In this document: in pieces, positions 1 to 5,449 of the stretch | Layout: each line of letters opens with the position of its first letter | Numbering within the stretch: position 1 is the stretch's first letter | Position numbers and translations under genes: made by a program | Notes under the pieces: model-generated | The model's input: the letters and a program-made list of their open reading frames with translations, nothing else | The model's database searches: none | Told to the model about the DNA's origin: nothing | DNA from: Rhodothermota bacterium | Lineage (GTDB): Bacteria; Hydrogenedentota; Hydrogenedentia; Hydrogenedentales; GCA-2746185 | Assembly (NCBI GenBank): GCA_009885415.1 | Contig: VFKU01000026.1 | Location: 1 to 7,877 of the forward strand | Direction of reading: 5' to 3' | DNA length: 7,877 bases

Positions 1-27
1 AGAAAGAGTCCGCAATCCGTCGTCAGC

Positions 28-1032
28 TCAAGAGGTCTGCATGCCGCTGTCTCCGCCGTCGGCGATGACATTGGGTATTCGCTCGATCTGATTGTCTCGG
101 ATGAGGGAGGCGACGCCAGGCTCGTTGAACATGACCTCGACCGCGGGGACGCGGCCTTTGCCGTCAACGGATGGGATAAGACGTTGCGAGACAACGGCGC
201 GAAGTTGAAGCGCAAGCTGCGACCTGATCTGCGCATGGTGCACCGGCGGGAACATGTCGAGAATGCGGTTGATGGTCATAGTAACGTTCGTCGTGTGGAG
301 CGAACTTAAGACGAGATGGCCAGTTTCAGCGGCCCCAAGGCACGTCTCAAATGTTTCCGCGTCTCGCAATTCGCCAATGAGAATTACGTTCGGATCTTCT
401 CGAAGGATGGCCCGTAGGCCCGTCTTGAAATCCTTCGTGTCAATCGAGACCTCGCGCTGACTCACGCTGCAATTCTTATCCGTGTGAACGTACTCGATGG
501 GATCTTCAAGCGTAATGATGCGCGCATGCCGGGTGGCGTTGATTCGGTCGATGATCGCGGCAAGTGTGGTCGATTTTCCGCTGCTGGTCGTTCCCGTGAC
601 CAGTACCAGGCCGCGCGGAAGGTCGGCAATGCGTTCCATCGCCATCTTGGGTAGGTGGAGCGACTGGAAGTCCGGCACGTGAGCCTCGATGTGCCGTAGC
701 GACAGTGCCGTCGTGCCGCGCTGCCGATAACAATTCACGCGGAACCGCCCGAGGTGGGGAAAACTGACTGCCAAATCGGCATCGCCCGACTCAAGGAACA
801 ACTGCTTTTGCTGGGGAGTCATGATCTCGCCGAGAAATCGCATCATGTCGCTTTCGGTAAGCGAATGGATTTCCGTGAATCTCAGCACGCCTTGAACGCG
901 GATCGCCGGAGGCCGCGAGACATTGAGGTGAATATCCGACGCCTTGTTCTCGCGCGCGTACGCCACGATTCGATGCAGCGAGAGTTCCTCGGTATGTGGA
1001 ATTTCGTGGTCGGTTTGAGGAGGGTTTTCCAT
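28..1032 (-). CDS. pilT: PilT-like type IV pilus retraction ATPase, C-terminus truncated
   Basis: The product is a hexameric AAA+-like secretion ATPase of the PilT/PilU/GspE superfamily, which in its family drives pilus retraction at the inner membrane. I chose the ATG at 1030-1032 (protein begins MENPPQT, 334 aa). The frame is open further up to 1161, but the 43 extra residues look unlike PilT and overlap a repeated non-coding segment. No good Shine-Dalgarno site precedes either start. Counting from MENPP, the N-terminal SDIHL segment is at about residues 32-36, the Walker A motif GTTSSGKST at 147-155, the Asp box IITLEDPIEY at 172-181, the Walker B motif NVILIGELRD at 215-224 and the His box GHLVLSSLHTT at 238-248. 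After GMQT the family normally continues for about 20-30 residues, but here a TGA follows one codon later. A shift of one base just before it opens a frame that runs to the window edge, so a frameshift is possible. The family call is firm. PilT versus a PilU-like paralogue is not settled. Confidence 0.9.
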   Translation of the reverse strand: MENPPQTDHEIPHTEELSLHRIVAYARENKASDIHLNVSRPPAIRVQGVLRFTEIHSLTESDMMRFLGEIMTPQQKQLFLESGDADLAVSFPHLGRFRVNCYRQRGTTALSLRHIEAHVPDFQSLHLPKMAMERIADLPRGLVLVTGTTSSGKSTTLAAIIDRINATRHARIITLEDPIEYVHTDKNCSVSQREVSIDTKDFKTGLRAILREDPNVILIGELRDAETFETCLGAAETGHLVLSSLHTTNVTMTINRILDMFPPVHHAQIRSQLALQLRAVVSQRLIPSVDGKGRVPAVEVMFNEPGVASLIRDNQIERIPNVIADGGDSGMQTS

Positions 1033-1116
1033 GGCTACCGTGTATTGTCTCAATGTAACCGCATTCCCGCAACACCGGCCAGGCAATCGGCAAAGCGCTA
1101 GTAAACGGGTCGGATC

Positions 1117-1155
1117 GTGTCCATCCTGAAAACTCGTACCTATTGCGGGGCAATG
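1117..1155. repeat. Shared boundary segment of the repeat unit, copy 1
   Basis: The bases ACTCGTACCTATTGCGGGG and their flanks are identical here and at 2802-2841. The core ATTGC-GGG-GCAAT at 1142-1154 is a short perfect inverted repeat. It lies between the pilT-like start and the regulator stop, outside any convincing gene. It marks the left edge of the duplicated unit and could be a recombination site, a structured RNA or just conserved leader sequence. The sequence does not decide between these. Confidence 0.6.
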
Positions 1156-1221
1156 ACTCATAACGCTCGTCTGAGGATGGCGGCTATGTCTAAATTAGCG
1201 CTGATTCGTTGGCGTAACAGC

Positions 1222-1620
1222 CTATATTTCAAATAGGAAGCGATTGACTGTCTCCAGATAGACTCCTACAGGCGTCCGCCTTCCGAGTTCCCATTTGGAA
1301 AGTGTCGACGGATCCACTCCTATGATTCGTGCCGCTTCGGCCCAAGAGAGACCGAGACCCTTCCGGCGACGTCGAAGCCTTTCGCCGATACTTTTGCCGG
1401 CCGGTCGAGGATCGTAGCCGAGAAACCGGATCACGGCAGGCCACGTTCGCAGGTCCGGAGTGGAACGATTTTTCTCCCAGTTGGTGATGGTATTTGTGGT
1501 CACACTGAGGCGCTGAGCGAGTTGCTTCTGGTACAGACTGAGGTCCAGCCTGCGGGCGCAAATATGGTCTCCGACTGTCTGTAATTCGGACGGATAGGCG
1601 GAATCATTGGTTTTTTGAAT
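1222..1620 (-). pseudogene. Tandem HTH (XRE-like) regulator, frameshifted at the 5' end, copy 1
   Basis: The product would be a small DNA-binding protein with two Cro/C1-type helix-turn-helix domains. The second, around SWAEAARIIGVDPSTLSKWE, is intact. The first is complete only if translation starts upstream of the in-frame GTG at 1503. Reading back from that GTG the frame stays open through YQKQLAQRLSVTTNTITNWE and YPSELQTVGDHI to a TGA at 1621-1623, with no ATG on the way. The same N-terminus as copy 2 (LPFCHATL) is still present in another frame at about 1624-1647. It is separated from the rest by a 2-base deletion relative to copy 2, so the gene is probably broken. A start at 1503 would give a 93-residue protein with half a first domain, which cannot be ruled out. 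It lies upstream of the pilT-like gene on the same strand, with a 189-base gap. Confidence 0.75.
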
Positions 1621-1638
1621 TCAGGGTGGCATGGCAAA

Positions 1639-2130
1639 ATGGCAACGCGTCCCTGTCCGTGTGGATATCGAACGGATCCCAAAAAACAGTGTCGGTGCTC
1701 TATTGGAGCGATACAAAGATACACCGGACGAATTTCGGGGCCGCTTCTCGATCGCATCGACCTACACGTTGAAATACCCGCGCTGAGCTACGACAAGATC
1801 GCGGGTTCCGGCAAGAGCGGGACGACGAGCGCGGAGGTGCGTGAGACGGTGCAGCGCGTGCGCGACGTTCAACGCGCGCGTTACGGCGGGGCCTTTTCGT
1901 GCAGCGCGCACCTCGACGCAGCGGCGACGCGCGAATTCTGCGTGCTTGCGCCCGGCGCGGAGACTCTTCTGCAAAACGCGATCGACCGCCTCGGCTTCAG
2001 CGCCCGCGCCTACGACAGGGTGTTGCGCGTTGCACGGACATTGGCTGATCTGGGTGACGCGGAAAAAATCGAGGAGCGACACGTCGCCGAGGCGATCCAG
2101 TACAGGAACCTCGACCGTCAGATTCTATAG
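1639..2130 (+). pseudogene. comM: ComM C-terminal fragment, copy 1
   Basis: The product corresponds to the last third of ComM, an AAA+ (Mg-chelatase-like) helicase that promotes branch migration during natural transformation. Recognisable parts in order are the Cys-rich CPCGYRTDPKKQCRC, SGPLLDRIDLHVEIPALSY, and the Mg-chelatase C-terminal segment GFSARAYDRVLRVARTLADL ending in EAIQYRNLDRQIL. A family member is about 500 residues. This one has at most 163 from the ATG at 1639, so it lacks the N-terminal fold and both Walker motifs and cannot be an ATPase alone. The frame has no internal stop. Upstream sequence is antisense regulator gene, and no comM 5' part occurs anywhere in the window. It may be a relic, a recombination target or a small expressed domain. 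The family identity is secure and the function is not. Confidence 0.88.
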
Positions 2131-2376
2131 CACGGAAGGGCAGATCGATCGGCACAGATTCCCATTTCTGCGTGAATCCTTCACGATCTATCGTTTGCGA
2201 GGGACAACGGCTCGCGTACGGGTTTTTACCAAAGTTTTACGAAAAATATGACAAAGCAGAGCGGTACTGAGTTCAAAATGGACAAATGTTAGGGGTGAGT
2301 TCAAACGGGCCGCGAAAGAAAACGCGTCACACGAAGGTATGACGTTCGCGGACCGATGGGGGGAGGGGAAAAGCGA
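2131..2376. other. Intergenic spacer with a 10-bp direct repeat
   Basis: No gene is visible between the comM fragment and the next start. It is more AT-rich than its surroundings. TGAGTTCAAA occurs twice in direct orientation, at 2268-2277 and 2296-2305, a spacing of 28 bases, upstream of the 2377 gene. Such a pair could be an operator, but nothing else supports that. I found no convincing sigma-70 promoter. Confidence 0.4.
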
Positions 2377-2802
2377 ATGAGATCAGACCGCAGTGCGCGC
2401 TGGCGCGACCCGCATCGAAAGACTCCTTGGTTGCGGATGAAAGAAATGTTCCGCCGCGATTGGGAGCAGATCAGGAACGATTTGGAGAACGGCGATCCGG
2501 CTGAAGATTGCTGGTATTCGTGCAACAGCAATGTCCTATACGCGCCGGATATCCCCACATTCGAGGAAGTCGAACCGGCATATCGATTCGGGTATTTCGC
2601 GCGCCATCACTATGTCCGGCACTTCTCCATGTGGAACGAGGAATTGGAAAGTCAGTTGGAACACGAGTGGCAGAACACGCATCCGAACGATCTGTGTTCG
2701 TGGTTCCGTTTCAAATGTGCGGTCCGCCGCGGATGGGACTACCGGGAACCGGAACGGACGTACTCATTGGTTGATGCGTTGCTGGAAGGCCGCAACAATT
2801 AG
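2377..2802 (+). CDS. Small Trp/Arg-rich protein, stress-protein-like, unknown function
   Basis: The 141-residue product (start MRSDRSARW) has no signal peptide or membrane segment and is rich in Trp, Arg, Glu and Tyr. I preferred the ATG at 2377 because a GGAGGGG stretch ends about 9-10 bases upstream. The ATG at 2356 lies before that stretch and would add MGGGEKR. Two recognisable parts are an N-terminal MKEMFRRDWEQIRNDL, like the W-x-x-D-W pieces near CsbD-type proteins, and a C-terminal module EEVEPAYRFGY...WNEELESQLEHEW...FRFKCAVRRGWDY. That module resembles the 'EPAYRYGY...W...AVR.GWD' segment of small hypothetical proteins often found among YsnF/DUF2382 and CsbD general-stress genes. 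This match is from memory. No enzymatic function can be assigned. The gene sits as a passenger between the two repeat units, and its stop codon touches the start of repeat copy 2. Confidence 0.7.
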   Translation: MRSDRSARWRDPHRKTPWLRMKEMFRRDWEQIRNDLENGDPAEDCWYSCNSNVLYAPDIPTFEEVEPAYRFGYFARHHYVRHFSMWNEELESQLEHEWQNTHPNDLCSWFRFKCAVRRGWDYREPERTYSLVDALLEGRNN

Positions 2803-2841
2803 TGTCCCCGCCGAAAACTCGTACCTATTGCGGGGCAATGA
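2802..2841. repeat. Shared boundary segment of the repeat unit, copy 2
   Basis: The segment is nearly identical to 1117-1155, including the inverted repeat ATTGC-GGG-GCAAT, here at 2827-2839. In this copy CCCCGC at 2807-2812 can also pair with GCGGGG at 2830-2835, giving an alternative larger hairpin that copy 1 lacks. It lies between two convergent genes, so a terminator role is possible, but there is no T-tract. Confidence 0.55.
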
Positions 2842-2905
2842 CTTAGGAGTTCGCCTGCGTTTGTCGGCGATGTCGAAATTTGCGCTGATCCGTTAGGCTA
2901 ACCGC

Positions 2906-3340
2906 CTATAATTCAAGTAGGAAGCGGTTGACTTTCTCCAGATAAATTCCTACAGGCGTCCGCCTTCCGAGTTCCCATTTGGAGAGCGTTGATGGATCCA
3001 CGCCTATGATTCGGGCCACTTCGGCCCAAGAGAGACCGAGGCCCTTCCGGCGAAGTCGAAGTCTTTCCCCGATGGTCCGGCCGTCCGGTCGAGGGTCGTA
3101 GCCAAGGAACCGCATGACCGCTGGCCAGGTCCGGAGGATCGGATTGGAGCGGTTCTTTTCCCAGTTAGTGATGGTGTCGGTGGTGACGCCGATTCGTTTT
3201 GCAACATCCTTCTGGAAGATTCGGAGGTCCAAGCGGCGGGCTCGGATATGGTCACCGATTCTCCGTAATTCGGATGGATATGTGGATTCTTTGGGTTTTT
3301 TCGCGATTAGTGCGGGATGGCAAAAAGGCAACGCATCCAT
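2906..3340 (-). CDS. Tandem HTH (XRE-like) transcriptional regulator, intact copy 2
   Basis: The product is a predicted cytoplasmic DNA-binding protein of up to 144 residues. It has two consecutive Cro/C1-type helix-turn-helix domains. The first spans about 28-80, with FQKDVAKRIGVTTDTITNWE as its helices, and a link through FLGYDPRP leads to the second at about 88-140, with SWAEVARIIGVDPSTLSKWE. The ATG at 3340 is the only ATG upstream of domain 1. A TTG at 3331 would begin LPFCHPALIAKKPKE, which resembles the N-terminus (M-P-F/L-C-H) I recall for this family, so the TTG may be the true start. Either start lies opposite the CPCG-coding region of the comM fragment, so the two genes are divergent and overlap or abut. 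The regulator could therefore control its own promoter inside comM DNA. The target is unknown. The fold is certain. The biological role is not. Confidence 0.88.
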   Translation of the reverse strand: MDALPFCHPALIAKKPKESTYPSELRRIGDHIRARRLDLRIFQKDVAKRIGVTTDTITNWEKNRSNPILRTWPAVMRFLGYDPRPDGRTIGERLRLRRKGLGLSWAEVARIIGVDPSTLSKWELGRRTPVGIYLEKVNRFLLEL

Positions 3341-3816
3341 GTCCTTGTGGCTACCGAACCGATCCGAAAAAGCAATGCCGGTGCTCGGTCGGCGAAATCC
3401 AACGCTATACCTCGCGGCTGTCGGGGCCGCTGCTGGATCGAATCGATCTGCACGTCGAGGTGCCGGCGCTGAGCTACGACGAGATTGCGGGCTCGGGAAA
3501 GAGTGGGCCGACGAGCGCGGAAGTGCGTGAGACGGTGCAGCGCGTGCGCGACGTGCAGCGCACGCGGTATGGCGGGGCCTTTGCGTGCAACGCGCATCTC
3601 AATGCGGCCGCGACGCGTGAATTCTGCACGCTGGCGCCCGGCGCGGAGACCCTGTTGCAGCGCGCGATTGATCAGCTCGGGTTCAGCGCGCGGGCCTACG
3701 ACAAGGTGCTGCGCGTCGCGCGGACGCTCGCCGATCTCGATAATTCCGACGCGATTCGCGACAACCACGTCGCCGAGGCGATTCAGTATCGGAATCTGGA
3801 TCGGCAGGTGTTATAG
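3334..3816 (+). pseudogene. comM: ComM C-terminal fragment, copy 2
   Basis: The fragment encodes the same part of ComM as 1639-2130: HPCPCGYRTDPKKQCRC, SGPLLDRIDLHVEVPALSY and the GFSARAYDKVLRVARTLADL to EAIQYRNLDRQVL end. A hand count gives about 24 amino-acid differences from copy 1 in about 163 positions, with many silent base changes in addition. There is no in-frame stop. The only ATG in this frame is at 3199, inside the antisense regulator gene, and the residues between it and CPCG are antisense artefact. ComM's ATPase core is absent. Its stop codon is followed after 54 bases by the start of the exported SnoaL-like gene on the same strand, so transcription crossing it could feed that gene. 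Confidence 0.87.
3616..3816 (+). repeat. comM: Direct repeat flanking the SnoaL-like cargo gene, left copy
   Basis: The last 201 bases of comM fragment 2 align without gaps with 4408-4608 at a constant offset of 792. About 6 differences occur in the final 140 bases. The first 60 bases differ more and in places match copy 1 instead, so the right-hand copy looks mosaic. The gene at 3871-4383 lies entirely between the two repeats. Confidence 0.8.
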
Positions 3817-3857
3817 TCCTTCACACAATTTGCTCGCCCGAATTGTCGAACCTTCGT

Positions 3858-3863
3858 AGGAGG
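3858..3863 (+). promoter_or_regulatory. Strong ribosome binding site of the SnoaL-like gene
   Basis: AGGAGG sits 7 bases upstream of the ATG at 3871. It fixes this start and shows that the cargo gene carries its own translation signal rather than relying on the comM fragment. Confidence 0.8.
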
Positions 3864-3870
3864 AAGAAAC

Positions 3871-4383
3871 ATGTTGAGCACGCATCGGTTTACTGTATTG
3901 GCAGGAATGATCGGGATGGTGAATCTTCTTTGGTTGTCTGCAGGAACTGCTGAAATGAAATTTGCCTCTGAAGAAGTAGCTGCCACTGCCAAGACGCCGA
4001 AGGTAGCCGAGGCGTTGGCTGCCCGAAAGAAACTGGATGAGGCCTTTTCTGCGCAAGACGCCGAAGCAGTGGCGGCACTGTTTGCGGACGACCTGATTGT
4101 TAACTCACCGAGAAACCAAGTCTCGCGCAAGGAGGCAGTTCTCGGCCTCTTTAAGGCGGGGCGGATGAACTATGAAGCGGCAGACGAGACGGTCGAGGCG
4201 CTGGACTTGCGGGACGACCTTGTCGTCATCATGGGCGGCGAGGTCATAAAGCCAAAAGCTGGCACAGCCAACCCCGATGCGGGCAAGACCGTTAGCCGTC
4301 GTTTCACCGATGTCTGGCGGAAAGACTCCGACGGAAAATGGAGGCTCACGATTCGGCAAGCGACGATCACGTCTGTTCAGTGA
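3871..4383 (+). CDS. Exported SnoaL/DUF4440-like (NTF2-fold) protein
   Basis: The 170-residue product has a signal-peptide-like N-terminus: MLSTHRF, a hydrophobic stretch VLAGMIGMVNLLWLSAG, and a possible cleavage site after TA at about residue 27. The mature part has the DUF4440/SnoaL pattern. A first helix ends in LDEAFSAQDAEAVAALFADD, a strand LIVNSP follows, and the last strands contain RRFTDVWRKDSDGKWRLTIRQATIT. NTF2-fold proteins of this type bind small molecules or act as isomerases. No substrate can be deduced here. The start is set by the AGGAGG at 3858-3863. The gene is flanked by direct repeats of the comM 3' end, and the third comM end follows its TGA in the same frame after 24 bases. 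It looks like a captured passenger gene. A second protein of the same broad family lies at 6446-6913, but the two are not close in sequence. Confidence 0.82.
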   Translation: MLSTHRFTVLAGMIGMVNLLWLSAGTAEMKFASEEVAATAKTPKVAEALAARKKLDEAFSAQDAEAVAALFADDLIVNSPRNQVSRKEAVLGLFKAGRMNYEAADETVEALDLRDDLVVIMGGEVIKPKAGTANPDAGKTVSRRFTDVWRKDSDGKWRLTIRQATITSVQ

Positions 4384-4407
4384 GGATCGAAGACGCCAAG
4401 TATCATC

Positions 4408-4608
4408 CGCGAATTCTGCGTACTCACCTCCGGCGCGGACACGCTGCTGCAGAATGCGATCGATCAGCTCGGCTTCAGCGCGCGGGCCTACGACAAGGTG
4501 CTGTGCGCCGCGCGGACGCTCGCCGATCTCGATAATTCCGACACGATTCGCGACAACCACGTCGCCGAGGCGATTCAGTATCGGAATCTGGATCGGCAGG
4601 TGTTGTGA
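4408..4608 (+). pseudogene. comM: ComM 3'-end remnant, copy 3
   Basis: The remnant encodes only REFCVLTSGADTLL through GFSARAYDKVL to EAIQYRNLDRQVL, the last 66 residues of ComM. It has no start codon of its own. It is in frame with the preceding SnoaL-like gene, separated from it by that gene's TGA and eight codons. The usually well-kept VLRVARTLADL reads VLCAARTLADL, which suggests decay. The cysteine motif and the SGPLLDRIDLH region of the longer copies are missing. It ends in TGA rather than the TAG of copies 1 and 2. Confidence 0.85.
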
Positions 4609-4757
4609 GGTTTAGCAATTGGATCGGTGCGGCGACGTAGTTGAAGCACGCCTCGGGATATGAACAAGATATTGGTGGGCGTGAGTCTACGTTCTTGCTG
4701 AACACGCCGCTGCGCGATTATGTGAGCGATGGAAGTCCGGCCGCGCTGAAAATGAAT

Positions 4758-4798
4758 ACACCGGCCTACGCCCTGTACGAGCGCAGGCCGGTGTTTTT
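4758..4798 (+). terminator. Intrinsic terminator after the comM/cargo zone
   Basis: ACACCGGCCTACGC at 4758-4771 pairs with GCGCAGGCCGGTGT at 4781-4794 with one mismatch and a 9-base loop, followed by a T run ending at 4798. Orientation fits the plus-strand genes to its left. The convergent minus-strand gene ending at 4822 could also use the hairpin, since an AT-rich stretch lies on the other side. Confidence 0.8.
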
Positions 4799-4821
4799 GA
4801 AGCGCGAGCGTTCGGTGGTGT

Positions 4822-5124
4822 TTACAGCGTGCCGTCGGTGCAGTCGCAGTTGCCGTCGGTGCTGATGTAGTCCTGCTCATGTCCTTGGGCCGGGTTGCCG
4901 TTGGCGTCGAAGTGGCCGGTGGCGCCGAGGTCGGTGAGGGACTTCGTGTTGATGCTGACGAATCCGCCGTTGCCGTTGGCGTGACAGATCAGGGTCTTCT
5001 CGGCCGGGGCCGCCCAAGCCTTGTTCGCCTCATGCGCGCCCGGCTGCATCGCCCGGAACCCGAGCACCGCGAGCGCCGCGACGCCCGTCACAACTGCTGC
5101 TCGCACTACGTTCTTTCTTGTCAT
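4822..5124 (-). CDS. Small exported protein with CHA...GHF...GHE motif
   Basis: The 100-residue product starts at the ATG at 5124 (MTRKNVVRAA), preceded by AGGAGGAG at a good distance. The frame is open further upstream to 5316, but without that support. A positively charged N-terminus and a hydrophobic stretch AAVVTGVAALAVLGF indicate a signal peptide or anchor, with a possible cleavage after AWAA at about residue 39. The mature part contains KTLICHANGNGGFVSI, then GATGHFDANGNP, then GHEQDYIS, and a C-terminal DGNCDCTDG. The spacing of CH, GH and GH resembles short extracellular modules of the form 'ICHATG...I.V...L..H..HGD' seen in surface proteins of many environmental bacteria, so metal or ligand binding is conceivable. 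No function is known to me. It stands alone between a terminator and a promoter on the minus strand. Confidence 0.78.
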   Translation of the reverse strand: MTRKNVVRAAVVTGVAALAVLGFRAMQPGAHEANKAWAAPAEKTLICHANGNGGFVSINTKSLTDLGATGHFDANGNPAQGHEQDYISTDGNCDCTDGTL

Positions 5125-5324
5125 TGCTACTCCTCCTGACCCAATCTTGATTCGATGCCTTTGCGGCGCCAGAACCGGAACAGCCCAGTCTCGGCACGGT
5201 GCGTAAGGAGTACCGGACATGAGATCCAGTAAATTCGCGGCGATAAACCATCGAATTCGGGAAACATCCGCAGCCACTACATCCGCCCCGCAAGCGAATC
5301 CGTACCAATTTGGCACGAGAGCAG

Positions 5325-5354
5325 AGAATACAACCAGACCTTGTCTCTTGTCAA
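5325..5354 (-). promoter_or_regulatory. Likely sigma-70 promoter for the CHA-motif gene
   Basis: On the minus strand TTGACA (5354-5349) matches the -35 consensus exactly. TATTCT (5330-5325) follows after 18 bases as a 4-of-6 match to the -10 box. It points to the gene starting at 5124 and implies a leader of nearly 200 bases. Confidence 0.5.
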
Positions 5355-5430
5355 TGGTTTTTTACCCGAAGGCGAGCGATTCGGCGACTGAAGGAAGGAG
5401 CCTCTTAATATCGGACCGCAAGATTTTGTG

Positions 5431-5449
5431 ATACGAGAAATTTTCGTAT
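5431..5449. promoter_or_regulatory. Inverted repeat, possible operator
   Basis: ATACGA at 5431-5436 and TCGTAT at 5444-5449 form perfect 6-base arms around an AT-rich 7-base centre, 134 bases before the DUF62 start and about 75 bases upstream of the minus-strand promoter. The size fits a dimeric regulator site. No further copy was seen in the window. Confidence 0.35.

Larger units (their letters stand above)
1117..2130. repeat. Long direct repeat, copy 1 (boundary + xre + comM 3' end)
   Basis: This stretch aligns base by base with 2802-3816. The alignment starts at GTGTCC and passes through a shared boundary segment, an antisense xre gene and a plus-strand comM 3' end, stopping at the comM stop codon. 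A 2-base deletion near 1618, in the regulator's 5' end, and a small length difference before the regulator stop account for the change in offset between copies (1685, then 1684, then 1686). A hand count over the first 150 bases of regulator coding sequence gave about 17 differences. The comM part differs more at the DNA level, mostly at third codon positions. No transposase or integrase is encoded in the unit. Confidence 0.85.
2802..3816. repeat. Long direct repeat, copy 2 (boundary + xre + comM 3' end)
   Basis: This is the second copy of the unit at 1117-2130, in the same orientation, with 671 bases between the copies. It starts at the stop codon of the preceding passenger gene and ends at the comM stop codon. 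The sequences beyond both ends differ between copies, so the repeat has sharp edges. The regulator in this copy has an intact reading frame, unlike copy 1. Confidence 0.85.

Noticed and set aside
1033..1161. 43-residue N-terminal extension of the pilT-like frame.
   Set aside because: It overlaps the repeated boundary segment, has no PilT similarity and no ribosome binding site.
1762..2082. Long open frame antisense to comM fragment 1, with similar ones opposite fragments 2 and 3.
   Set aside because: These are shadows of high-GC coding sequence. They recur opposite each comM copy only because the sense strand is conserved.
2893..2899. GTTAGGC, matching the integron attC core consensus, near the repeat boundary.
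   Set aside because: No partner RYYYAAC box with matching inner arms was found at a fitting distance, and copy 1 has a non-matching sequence at the same place.
3199..3333. Extended N-terminus of comM fragment 2.
   Set aside because: It is the antisense of the regulator gene and has no ComM resemblance before the CPCG motif.
1117..3816. Insertion sequence or transposon with its own transposase.
   Set aside because: No transposase or integrase frame exists in the units, and no terminal inverted repeats join the left and right edges.
5219..5431. 70-residue open frame between the divergent genes.
   Set aside because: No domain, no ribosome binding site, and it overlaps a good minus-strand promoter.
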